Below are positions 7,330 to 13,523 of a stretch of 14,641 nucleotides of DNA, one piece after another. A model generated the notes under the pieces. It saw nothing but the letters and a program-made list of their open reading frames with translations. It was not told where the DNA came from and did not search any database. The stretch is taken from assembly GCA_026387845.1 (NCBI GenBank), contig JAPLKX010000337.1, forward strand, positions 1 through 14,641, in the 5' to 3' direction. Position 1 is the first letter of the stretch, and each line of letters begins with the position of its first letter. The position numbers and the translations under genes were made by a program. Origin of the DNA: Candidatus Hydrogenedentota bacterium (lineage in GTDB: Bacteria > Hydrogenedentota > Hydrogenedentia > Hydrogenedentales > SLHB01).

Positions 7330-9129
7330 CTATTTGGGCGCCGACCTCAGAAGTCGGGCGGGATCTTCGCTCAGGTAGCGGACCGGTTGCCGTGCGAGCC
7401 GTTCCCGAAACAGCCTTAGGATCTCGTCCCGGATTTCCGCCCTCCATTCGGACGGCCCCTGGTCGTCCCCCCATCCATTTGAGATGGCGACAGGCGTCCC
7501 GAAATTCTCAACGCCCCAGCGCGTCCGATCAATTCGCGTCACTGGCGACCAGTTGCAGCTCCAACTCGTGTTGCGCCAATTTGGGAACAACGCGTACGAC
7601 CACGCGGCCGGGAGGCACCACGAATCCTGGTAAGTCCCATCCGCCACCATCGCGTACCCAATCACGTCGGTCGAGTCGAATACGCCGACATCATCCGACG
7701 CAAGCAACACCTTCTCCGGGTCAAACGCTTCCACCTGCGCCGTGAGCGTCTTGACAAGATCCAGCATGGCCCGCGCGCAATAGGCCGGGAACGGTTTCAA
7801 CGCGACGTCGCCGCTCCGTATGTAAAATGTCTCGTCCCACACAAAACCGTCCACCACCGCCCCGTACGATTCCAGCAACGCCGCAAGATAACTCCGATAC
7901 CATTGCGCAACCTCCGGGTGGGCCGGGTTTCGCGGAAACGTCTCGCCGCTCGTATCCGGGCCGGTCCAACAGGGCCGGGGCGCTTTCCCGTTCTCGTCGA
8001 GCAGGTTCCAGTCCGCGTGGTAGTTCGGCCCGCCGCTGTCCTGCACGAGGCCGTCCCCGAAATACCAGAGCACGCGGAATCCCAGGTCGCGCGTCCGCCC
8101 CAGCATTTCGGCCACCTCCGCCTTGGTCAACCGAACCGCCCGCGTCCGCGGCATGGCCACCCACTCCTCCTTCATCCGTCCCGACGTCTGATCGAACGCG
8201 TAGGAGCCCAGCCCGTCGTACCACCCGTGAAAACACAACGCCACTCGCCGGCGTTCTTCCGGCGTCAAAAGCCGCGCCAGTTCCCGCACATCGTTGTCCC
8301 AACCTTCACCCCCGTCGGCAAGATAGTTGTAATACACCATCGCAATGTCGTGAAGCCACGCCGGGCCTGCCGGCACATCCGGCAGAATCTCCCGGAAAAA
8401 ACCTTCCAGCGAACTCTCTACCCCGCCCTTCCCCTTGCCCAGCGAAAAGCCAAACGTACGCTTCTCCTCTCCCTGCAGCGGCACCTTAGACCCCAGGTAG
8501 CGGTACGAAATCGTGCCCAACACGCCCCCTTCCCCTCCATGAAGCTCGAACAGCGAACTGAACGTCGCATCCGTGCTGATACTGGCGTGGACATCGCCCG
8601 CTTCCACCTCGACCACGGGAAGACCAAGCTGCGCGGTGTCTGCGCCCGTCATCCAATTCCCCAGGCGCCACTCCGCTCGCACCCCCTCGCTCTCCAACCC
8701 AAACCGCTTCGCCCAACCATTGTAGAGCGGGCAGACTACCGAATCGGCCCGCACCGCACCCGCCGGTTTCCACAAAAACGGAACTGTCACTTCCATGTCC
8801 TCGCAAAACGCTTCAGAAAACGACAGCGTCATATCGACCACCGCGTCGGTGTGGCCCTCCGTATTCTTCACCGTTATCGCGCTCGTACACGCAATGGCGG
8901 GAACGCCGGCCGGCTCCAGAACATACCGGACCACAAGTGTATCGCCACCCGATTCCAAAATTTCCGGCGCGCCCGCCGCTGGGTCGCCCGTAAACAGCAA
9001 TAATCCGCCCGCCTCTGTCTCGATCATGACACCCCGCGGCATGGCCAGCCGCACCGACGCCCCCTCACATTGTCCCGTCAGCATCCACCCCAACCCCAAT
9101 ATCAGTCCCGCCACACCCGTCCGTACCAT
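7330..9129 (-). CDS. Predicted secreted TIM-barrel glycoside-hydrolase-like protein
   Basis: The product has 599 residues. The start is set at ATG 9129, not the further in-frame ATG at 9180, because AAGGAG lies six bases upstream and a signal peptide begins there (MVRTG, hydrophobic core, cut near QCEGA). Residues about 25-245 are beta-rich, like the N-terminal beta-sandwich of many glycoside hydrolases. From about 265 (HDIAMVYYNYL) to 565 the pattern looks like a TIM barrel, with CFHGWYDGLG, RVLWYFGDG, DGFVWDE (Asp427, Asp432, Glu433) and LLASDDVG at likely strand ends. Asp427, Asp432 and Glu433 are candidate active-site acids by position only. I cannot place it in a numbered GH family. Its setting upstream of a GH78 rhamnosidase supports a role in degrading the same polysaccharide, but this is inference. 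The gene itself is sure; the function is not. Confidence 0.8.
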   Translation of the reverse strand: MVRTGVAGLILGLGWMLTGQCEGASVRLAMPRGVMIETEAGGLLLFTGDPAAGAPEILESGGDTLVVRYVLEPAGVPAIACTSAITVKNTEGHTDAVVDMTLSFSEAFCEDMEVTVPFLWKPAGAVRADSVVCPLYNGWAKRFGLESEGVRAEWRLGNWMTGADTAQLGLPVVEVEAGDVHASISTDATFSSLFELHGGEGGVLGTISYRYLGSKVPLQGEEKRTFGFSLGKGKGGVESSLEGFFREILPDVPAGPAWLHDIAMVYYNYLADGGEGWDNDVRELARLLTPEERRRVALCFHGWYDGLGSYAFDQTSGRMKEEWVAMPRTRAVRLTKAEVAEMLGRTRDLGFRVLWYFGDGLVQDSGGPNYHADWNLLDENGKAPRPCWTGPDTSGETFPRNPAHPEVAQWYRSYLAALLESYGAVVDGFVWDETFYIRSGDVALKPFPAYCARAMLDLVKTLTAQVEAFDPEKVLLASDDVGVFDSTDVIGYAMVADGTYQDSWCLPAAWSYALFPNWRNTSWSCNWSPVTRIDRTRWGVENFGTPVAISNGWGDDQGPSEWRAEIRDEILRLFRERLARQPVRYLSEDPARLLRSAPK

Positions 9130-9135
9130 GTCTCG

Positions 9136-9141
9136 CTCCTT
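9136..9141 (-). promoter_or_regulatory. Ribosome binding site that sets the start of the GH-like gene
   Basis: AAGGAG on the minus strand lies six bases before ATG 9129. It favours this start over the in-frame ATG 51 bases upstream, which would put 17 charged residues ahead of the signal peptide. Confidence 0.75.
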
Positions 9142-9190
9142 GACACGCGTCCTCGCCTGCAATCCGTCGCGCCCCCGCACACCATCCGCG

Positions 9191-9226
9191 TCCCAATGGC
9201 CTCAATGGTCCCAATCGTCCCATTTT
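9191..9226. repeat. Short 9-base tandem repeat, about four units
   Basis: The units TCCCAATGG, CCTCAATGG, TCCCAATCG and TCCCATTTT follow one another between the GH-like gene and the zinc-ribbon gene. They lie in a 127-base intergenic stretch in which I find no convincing terminator or promoter. Confidence 0.65.
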
Positions 9227-9256
9227 TCGCATGCAGATCTGGAAGCAGGATTTCGC

Positions 9257-9451
9257 TTATTCCGCGGTAAAAAATCGGGCGTCGGTGCCGCCGGCGCCGA
9301 TCTTCACCTCGACTTTCGCGGCGCATTTCGGGCAGAAACCCACGTAGGCGGTTCGGTCCCGGTTAACGTAGATCCGCGTATACACGTTGCAGCATTTGAA
9401 CCGTATCCCAATATACGGCCGCGGGCACGCGGGTTCCGGGTTTTTATCCAA
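9257..9451 (-). CDS. Small CC/CxxC zinc-ribbon-like protein, TTG start
   Basis: The product has 64 residues. The frame is open further upstream to 9637, but that part runs through the coding region of the neighbouring membrane-protein gene. The likely start is TTG 9451, whose codons overlap the preceding stop (TAA at 9444-9446) in the string TTGGATAA, so coupled translation is plausible. The conserved-looking core has Cys20-Cys21 (FKCCNVYTRIY) and Cys40-x-x-Cys43 (FCPKC), then KIGAGGTDARFF. Two cysteine pairs on knuckles fit a zinc ribbon. Similar very small proteins appear to be common in planctomycete-like genomes, but I know no function. It is the last gene of the pilT unit. The SD is weak (AAGG about 12 bases upstream), so the exact start is uncertain. 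Confidence 0.7.
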   Translation of the reverse strand: MDKNPEPACPRPYIGIRFKCCNVYTRIYVNRDRTAYVGFCPKCAAKVEVKIGAGGTDARFFTAE

Positions 9452-9707
9452 CTTTCCGTTTGACCTTGGGTTGGGCCGCCCGCTTTTGTCCCGGCTTTTC
9501 GCTGACCTCGCGTTTTGTGGCGGTTTTTTGGGCGGTTTTTTGGGCCATATTGCGTTGAGGCGTTTGTTCGTCGGCCGGAGGCATATTGGCGCGGCGCTCC
9601 CGGATGGCAAAGATGTTCTGGAACAACTCCCAGCCAAACCACGTCAACCCCGCCGACACGATACCCGACATCGCCGCGATAAGCACAATGCGTTCCGGAT
9701 GCATCAT
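9444..9707 (-). CDS. Small single-pass membrane protein with basic Lys/Gln-rich tail
   Basis: The product has 87 residues and I do not recognise its family. The ATG at 9707 overlaps the previous gene's stop as ATGA, and GGAGG lies seven bases upstream (9715-9719), a strong sign of a real coupled start. Residues 7-29 form one transmembrane helix (IVLIAAMSGIVSAGLTWFGW). It is followed by a cytoplasm-like charged segment (IRERR) and, from about 50, a low-complexity basic tail with repeated QKTA-type motifs and many Lys, ending KVKRKVG. By the positive-inside rule the tail should be cytoplasmic. It sits in the pilT unit between the jelly-roll/coiled-coil protein and the zinc-ribbon protein, so it may anchor or assist that machinery. 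That is inference from position only. Confidence 0.8.
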   Translation of the reverse strand: MMHPERIVLIAAMSGIVSAGLTWFGWELFQNIFAIRERRANMPPADEQTPQRNMAQKTAQKTATKREVSEKPGQKRAAQPKVKRKVG

Positions 9708-10576
9708 GGCAAGTCCTCCGGTTTGAATCCATGCGGGACCAGCGGCGGCACACGTTTCGCCGATGACGGTTCGGCGGAAGCCGCTTCGGGCGTATGAACC
9801 TGTCCCGCGGCCTGCTCGAGCGCCTTGAGTTGCTCGCGGAGCGCCTGGATCTCCTGCTCGAGGCTTTCGACCTGCTCGCTCAGGTCCGCGTTGGCTTTCG
9901 AGAACGTGTGCAGCGAATCCGCCACCGACTTCAGTTCCCGGATGTCCGGTGTTTCGTTTGCCCGCGGCGTGGGTATCGGAATGACGTTCGGCTTCACCAG
10001 CTTCGGGGCCGGCGACGCCTCCGGCTTTGGCGGTTCAGCGACTTCTCGCAGCGACAACGAGTCGAACCATGCCTTGCCTTTGCCCCTCAGTACGCAGCGA
10101 ACCATCACAAAACCCGTTCCCGCCGGCACGTCCACCGTCATCTCGACGTCTCGCCAGCCGGCCGTCCCGGTGACGGGCGTCTTGTCGCTGGTCGAACCTA
10201 CCGACAGCAGCTTGTACGGCGTCCGCTGCCAGCATTGCACCCACAGCGCCGCCGCCGTTGCATCCTCAGTCTTGATGGCGCCCGACAGCCGCAGCTTTTT
10301 CCCCGCGAGATCTCCCCAGACAACCTGGCTCCAGTTGTTGCACGGTTCCGATCGGTACGGCGCCGGATTGTAAAGAAACGCCGCGTTCGCCCCTTCCCGC
10401 CCTGCCCGCTCGACACCCCCCTGCGCCGGGACTTCCGGTTTTTCCAGCGGCGCGTAATCCATCACAAACACGTTCCAGTGATCCGGCAGGCCCGCCGACA
10501 CCTCTTCGAACCCCGGGGTCTGCAGAAGGTTCGGTTCATCGCCTGCGGCGAGAATTAGTACCAGCAGCCACAGCAC
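9704..10576 (-). CDS. Exported jelly-roll (carbohydrate-binding-module-like) protein with C-terminal coiled coil, GTG start
   Basis: The product has 290 residues. The GTG at 10576 comes three bases after the pilT stop and in the same frame (TGA GCC GTG), so no earlier start is possible. Residues 1-12 (LWLLVLILAAG) look like a short signal peptide or anchor that lacks the usual basic N-terminus. Residues about 15-179 have the pattern of CBM4/9-type jelly rolls: LLQTPGFEE near the start, WSQVVWGDLAGKKLRLSG in the middle, then TAGWRDVEMTVDVPAG, and closing KAWFDSLSLREV. A proline-rich linker (181-210) leads to a heptad-rich coiled coil (211-258) and a proline-rich end. It probably binds a glycan or wall component and oligomerises. 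I see no catalytic site. Its link to PilT suggests a surface or envelope role, which remains inference. Confidence 0.8.
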   Translation of the reverse strand: MLWLLVLILAAGDEPNLLQTPGFEEVSAGLPDHWNVFVMDYAPLEKPEVPAQGGVERAGREGANAAFLYNPAPYRSEPCNNWSQVVWGDLAGKKLRLSGAIKTEDATAAALWVQCWQRTPYKLLSVGSTSDKTPVTGTAGWRDVEMTVDVPAGTGFVMVRCVLRGKGKAWFDSLSLREVAEPPKPEASPAPKLVKPNVIPIPTPRANETPDIRELKSVADSLHTFSKANADLSEQVESLEQEIQALREQLKALEQAAGQVHTPEAASAEPSSAKRVPPLVPHGFKPEDLP

Positions 10577-10579
10577 GGC

Positions 10580-11659
10580 TCAACTCACCCGCAGACCTTG
10601 GAACCGCAGCTTCAGGTCTTTGGCGCTCGTGGCAAACTGGAGTGCGATTTCCATGGTGATTCGGCCCGCCTTGAAGTGGTCGTACAGCGCCTGGTCAAAC
10701 GTCTGCATGCTCCACTGGTCCATCCCTTCTTCGATCAGCTTCACGATGTCTTTGAAACTCTTGCCCACCTCGATGTAGTCCCGCACCGTACGGTTGCCAA
10801 TCAGAATTTCGGCCGCCACGCAACGCCCGGTTCCCGACGCCAGCGGAATAATCCGCTGCGAGATCACCGCACGAAGCACGCTCGCCATCTGCTTCCGGAT
10901 CTGCGTCTGCTGGTGCGGCTCAAAGAAATCAATGATCCGGTTCAGCGTCTCCACCGCATCCACCGTGTGCAGCGTCGAGAACACAAGGTGCCCCGTCTCT
11001 GCCGAGGCCAGAGCGGTCCGCACCGTTTCCGTGTCACGCATCTCACCAATCAGGATCACGTCCGGGTCCTGCCGCAACGCACCACGAAGACTGTTGCCGA
11101 ACGAAAGCGTGTCATGGCCCACTTCTCGCTGCGTTATTATCGCCTTCTTGTCAAAGTGCACAAACTCCAGCGGGTCTTCTATCGTGATGACGTGTACCGG
11201 CCGCGTCTCGTTGATCTCGTCTATCATCGCCGCAAGCGTCGTCGATTTCCCGCTGCCCGTCGGGCCCGTCACAAGCACAAGCCCCGTTTTCCCGGTACAG
11301 ATTTTCGAGAGCACCGGCGGCAGGCCCAGTTCGTGGATTTTCTTGATCTTCAGCGGGATCAGCCGCATCACAATCCGGGTCGCCCCGTCTTCCTTGCAGA
11401 CATTCACCCGGAATCGCGCCACGTCGTCAAGCATGTACGAACAGTCCAGTTCCATCACTTTCTGGAACTTCGCAATATCCTGCGGCTGCGCTATCGTCGA
11501 CAGCAACTGCTGGACATCCTCGTCTTTCAGCGGCGGCCCATCGAGCCGAACCAGGTCGCCATCGATCCGGTAAATCGGCGGGTTGTCAACTTTAAGGTGG
11601 ATATCCGAAGCGTTCTTCTCCAGGGCTCCAAACATGAGGTCGCGCAACGAAACTGCCAT
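10580..11659 (-). CDS. pilT: Type IV pilus retraction ATPase, PilT/PilU family
   Basis: The product has 359 residues, normal for the family. Hexameric PilT ATPases act at the inner membrane to depolymerise type IV pili and drive twitching. ATG 11659 has a perfect TAAGGAGG seven bases upstream (11667-11674). The N-terminal PAS-like domain begins MAVSLRDLMFGALEKNASDIHL. The ATPase domain shows Walker A GPTGSGKST (132-140), the Asp box ITIEDPLEF (159-166), Walker B DPDVILIGEMRD (198-209) and the His box TGHLVFSTLHT (222-232). The classical PilT AIRNLIRE motif is replaced by AAEILIGNRTVRDY (about 282-295), and the C-terminus QTFDQALYDHFKAGRI recalls PilU as much as PilT. No other pilus gene (pilB, pilC, pilin) is in the window. 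It leads a four-gene unit. Family call sure; PilT versus PilU open. Confidence 0.95.
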   Translation of the reverse strand: MAVSLRDLMFGALEKNASDIHLKVDNPPIYRIDGDLVRLDGPPLKDEDVQQLLSTIAQPQDIAKFQKVMELDCSYMLDDVARFRVNVCKEDGATRIVMRLIPLKIKKIHELGLPPVLSKICTGKTGLVLVTGPTGSGKSTTLAAMIDEINETRPVHVITIEDPLEFVHFDKKAIITQREVGHDTLSFGNSLRGALRQDPDVILIGEMRDTETVRTALASAETGHLVFSTLHTVDAVETLNRIIDFFEPHQQTQIRKQMASVLRAVISQRIIPLASGTGRCVAAEILIGNRTVRDYIEVGKSFKDIVKLIEEGMDQWSMQTFDQALYDHFKAGRITMEIALQFATSAKDLKLRFQGLRVS

Positions 11660-11784
11660 TCCGGGCCCTCCTTAAGCTCGCACCGCCATCCAGCGGCCTT
11701 ACTCCTACGATACGTCAACTTCATGCATTCTCTCGGATAATCTCGATGATACTGCCACGAGGCGTCTGATGACAGGGCGTCCCA

Positions 11785-11850
11785 CTCTTCCTCCAGACTC
11801 CAGACTGTTTTTTTCTCTTCCTCCAGACTCCAGACTCCGGACTCCAGACT
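11785..11850. repeat. Intergenic heptamer (CCAGACT) repeat cluster
   Basis: The 22 bases at 11785-11806 recur exactly at 11815-11836, separated by GTTTTTTT. Each copy is built from CTCTTCCT plus CCAGACT units, and the second continues as CCGGACT, CCAGACT to 11850. On the minus strand this reads AGTCTGG repeats and starts right after the stop of the lipoprotein gene. The T7 run lies between the copies. The remainder of the 11660-11784 gap, upstream of pilT, shows no convincing promoter to me. Confidence 0.8.
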
Positions 11851-11851
11851 G

Positions 11852-12517
11852 TTATTGCTGTTTCTCTTCCGTTGTGATGCTCACAAGCGTCTTGCCTTCC
11901 TGCGCCATTACCATGATCATCGCGGACATGCCCCCTTTGTCAAAGTTCAGCATGTGCATCGGATTCGCACCGGTCTGAACCACACCCTCCCCTTCGTTCC
12001 ACCCCGCCGATTTCATTTCCTTCTTATAATATTCGGCCACCTTGTCGACCCCGTCAGCCGACAATGCCTGCACCACAAACGTCTTGCTGGCGGGATCCGA
12101 CGAAGACATCTGAATCTCCGCCCCCGGATATATCGGGATATCCTTTGGGAATCCCTCAGGCGCCTTGGCCCCCTTGCCAAACACCACCGACGCGCCACCG
12201 CCTTCCGTCTTCACGGTAGAGGTCGCGCCGTCGCTCGAATAGGTCGAAACGGTCTCGCCGTTTTCGCCTTTCGCCTTCACCGTCATTCCGCTCCCGTCCA
12301 TCTTGATATCGACGTCTTCGTTGCCGTCTTTGGATTTGATGGACATCGAGCCGGTCTTCGAGTCGATCTTGACCTCGGCGTCCTGGCCGTCCTTGGCCAT
12401 CGCGTTTTCCATGGCGCGTTCGGCTGCAACGTCCGACGCCTTCTTCCCGCATCCTGGCCCGATTACCAAAACCACCGTACAAATCAAAACAACAGCCGGC
12501 ATACCCAATCGTCGCAT
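11852..12517 (-). CDS. Predicted envelope lipoprotein of unknown function
   Basis: The product has 221 residues. ATG 12517 is chosen because GGAGG lies six bases upstream and a signal peptide begins there (MRRLGMPAVV..., hydrophobic to LVIG). Cys23 follows in GPGC, which departs from the canonical lipobox (no Leu at -3), so lipidation is likely but not certain. Residues 45-110 are polar, Gly/Lys/Asp-rich and alternate in a beta-strand pattern (VKIDSKTGSMSIKS, VDIKMDGSGMTVKA). The C-terminal part (about 117-221) has FPKDIPIYPGAEI, a helix with VAEYYKKEMKSAGW, and a closing LVSITTEE strand. This GW-containing fold recurs in uncharacterised bacterial lipoproteins. No enzyme motif is seen. It is transcribed on the same strand as pilT but separated by a 192-base repeat-bearing gap, so it is probably an independent unit. 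Confidence 0.85.
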   Translation of the reverse strand: MRRLGMPAVVLICTVVLVIGPGCGKKASDVAAERAMENAMAKDGQDAEVKIDSKTGSMSIKSKDGNEDVDIKMDGSGMTVKAKGENGETVSTYSSDGATSTVKTEGGGASVVFGKGAKAPEGFPKDIPIYPGAEIQMSSSDPASKTFVVQALSADGVDKVAEYYKKEMKSAGWNEGEGVVQTGANPMHMLNFDKGGMSAMIMVMAQEGKTLVSITTEEKQQ

Positions 12518-12523
12518 GGTGAA

Positions 12524-12528
12524 CCTCC
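12524..12528 (-). promoter_or_regulatory. Ribosome binding site that sets the lipoprotein start
   Basis: GGAGG on the minus strand lies six bases before ATG 12517. It argues against the in-frame ATG 42 bases upstream, which would add a polar stretch ahead of the signal peptide. Confidence 0.75.
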
Positions 12529-12566
12529 CTGTATGCATGTCTTTCCGCAGAAAATCCAAACGCGCC

Positions 12567-12637
12567 TCCCCTTTTAGGAGAAGCGGCCCGCTTCTAAACT
12601 TTACAAACCGGCTGCCATCCCCTTTTAGGGAAGCGGC
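12567..12637. repeat. Direct repeat pair around a small hairpin
   Basis: The 21 bases at 12567-12587 (TCCCCTTTTAGG...GCGGC) recur at 12618-12637 with one base missing. The first copy overlaps a perfect 7-bp hairpin, AGAAGCG-GCC-CGCTTCT (12579-12595). The pair lies between the two minus-strand genes. There is no U tract in the expected place, so I do not call a terminator. Confidence 0.7.
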
Positions 12638-12667
12638 GGCTCAACTTGATTAAAATCCCCGCGAATC

Positions 12668-13027
12668 CTACTGGATCCGCTTGGCGGGGGTACCTCTTAC
12701 AAGTATCTGATCCCCCGAAATAACCGCCGTTTCCGAAACTTGCTTATCCCCGGCCTGTGCCATGATGCTTAGATTCGCCCCGCTGACCGACCAGGTCCCC
12801 CCTACGGTATCCGTCCCTACCAGCGCGGCCAACAACGGGCTCTTCGCCTGCAACGCACCGCCCGGTAAAAACGTGACCGTCAGCGTCACCTTGTCCACCT
12901 TCATTGACCACACACTATTGGTCAGGCTGTTGGCATCCAGCGCCGGCGCAGCGGTCGCCACCGGCGCGGCGCCTTCAGAACCCGCCGCGCCCGAATCGGT
13001 GCTACCCGACGACGAGTCCGACTGCAT
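12668..13027 (-). CDS. Small beta-rich hypothetical protein, possibly missing its N-terminus
   Basis: The product has 119 residues and no family that I recognise. The first ATG (13027) follows an in-frame TGA by five codons and lacks any Shine-Dalgarno sequence. The protein opens directly with a Ser/Gly/Ala-rich linker (MQSDSSSGSTDSGAAG) of the kind that normally follows a lipoprotein signal and cysteine, but no signal peptide is present. Residues about 35-119 look like a small beta-barrel or lipocalin-like domain: NSVWSMKVDKVTLTVTF, then GGTWSVSGANLSIMA, ending ISGDQILVRG. The upstream side is a repeat-filled region, so the 5' end may have been lost by rearrangement. It may instead be an intact gene using an atypical start. 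Confidence 0.55.
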   Translation of the reverse strand: MQSDSSSGSTDSGAAGSEGAAPVATAAPALDANSLTNSVWSMKVDKVTLTVTFLPGGALQAKSPLLAALVGTDTVGGTWSVSGANLSIMAQAGDKQVSETAVISGDQILVRGTPAKRIQ

Positions 13028-13114
13028 ATGGGGCGGCCGTTGTCAACCAATATCGACTCATAGCCTAACGCACCCCGAAACCTCCGTCAACTTTATTCCG
13101 CCCCGCTTCAAACC

Positions 13115-13194
13115 ACACAAGCGAAAAACAGGGACTGACTCGGTTTTCGGCCCGTAGGCGGTTTGAAGAAATCGTGTCTGTCCCCACTTTTTGC
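13115..13194. repeat. Palindromic repeat, copy 1 (diverged)
   Basis: The left part, 13115-13151 (37 bases), is identical to 13233-13269 of copy 2. The right arm (13167-13194, with GTGTCTGTCCCC) pairs with the left arm 13121-13148 at about 19 of 28 positions, so the hairpin has decayed. It lies in the 496-base gap between the minus-strand hypothetical gene and argC. Confidence 0.85.
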
Positions 13195-13232
13195 GGCCAT
13201 AAAGCAACCACTCGACTTCTAAACTTAAGACA

Positions 13233-13302
13233 ACACAAGCGAAAAACAGGGACTGACTCGGTTTTCGGCAGTTTGAAAACCGTGTCTGTCCCTGCTTTTC
13301 GC
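13233..13302. repeat. Palindromic repeat, copy 2 (intact hairpin)
   Basis: The arms at 13239-13266 and 13275-13302 are 28 bases each, complementary at 25 positions, with an 8-base loop. The arm core reads GCGAAAAACAGGGACTGACT. A short conserved lead-in (ACACAA) is shared with copy 1. This resembles REP/MITE-like dispersed elements that are mobilised or maintained in trans; no transposase is present in the window. Confidence 0.9.
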
Positions 13303-13324
13303 GGCCTGAAACTCATGACCCCGG

Positions 13325-13413
13325 CTTTTTCACCAGATCCACTGTCCCTGCTTTTCGCGGTCATGAAGCAACCGCTGGACTTTTTCACCAGCTCCGCTGT
13401 CCCCGCTTTTCGC
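13325..13413. repeat. Two direct half-copies of the palindromic repeat
   Basis: The 34-base stretches at 13325-13358 and 13380-13413 match each other at 31 positions. Each begins CTTTTTCACCAG and ends in the right-arm sequence CTGTCC(C/T)-GCTTTTCGC of the palindromic element, with no left arm. They appear to be decayed or rearranged copies that were duplicated together with flanking DNA. Confidence 0.8.
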
Positions 13414-13465
13414 CCGCCCGTATGCATGAAAACCGCCTTATAGATACAGGAGCAGCCTGCGGTTT

Positions 13466-13494
13466 TTGCATGTTTTCTGCTCCCGGACTATAAT
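13466..13494 (+). promoter_or_regulatory. Sigma70-type promoter for argC
   Basis: TTGCAT (13466-13471), a 17-base spacer and a perfect TATAAT (13489-13494) lie just upstream of argC. The predicted transcript starts near 13501, leaving a leader of about 20 bases that holds the ribosome binding site. I see no ArgR-box-like palindrome over the promoter. Confidence 0.8.
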
Positions 13495-13510
13495 TGCCGC
13501 GTTTGTTTTT

Positions 13511-13515
13511 GGAGG
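13511..13515 (+). promoter_or_regulatory. Ribosome binding site that sets the argC start
   Basis: GGAGG lies eight bases before ATG 13524. The in-frame start 30 bases upstream at 13494 overlaps the promoter -10 box, so it cannot be used by this transcript. Confidence 0.85.
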
Positions 13516-13523
13516 TCAAAGAG

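Noticed and set aside
7903..9003. 366-codon open frame on the plus strand across the GH-like gene
   Set aside because: Arg/Pro/His-rich shadow of the minus-strand gene; no start signal or domain.
10598..11740. 380-codon open frame on the plus strand opposite pilT
   Set aside because: Longer than pilT itself, but antisense to a protein with every PilT motif; composition is typical of a shadow frame.
12579..12595. Intrinsic terminator
   Set aside because: The 7-bp hairpin has no U tract on either side, so termination is not supported.
13115..13413. CRISPR-like array
   Set aside because: Repeats are palindromic, of uneven spacing and partly decayed, with no unique spacers of constant length and no cas genes nearby.
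13065..13427. 120-codon minus-strand frame through the repeat zone
   Set aside because: It consists of translated palindromic repeat arms (recurring KAGTDTV and TESVPVF), so it is a false gene.
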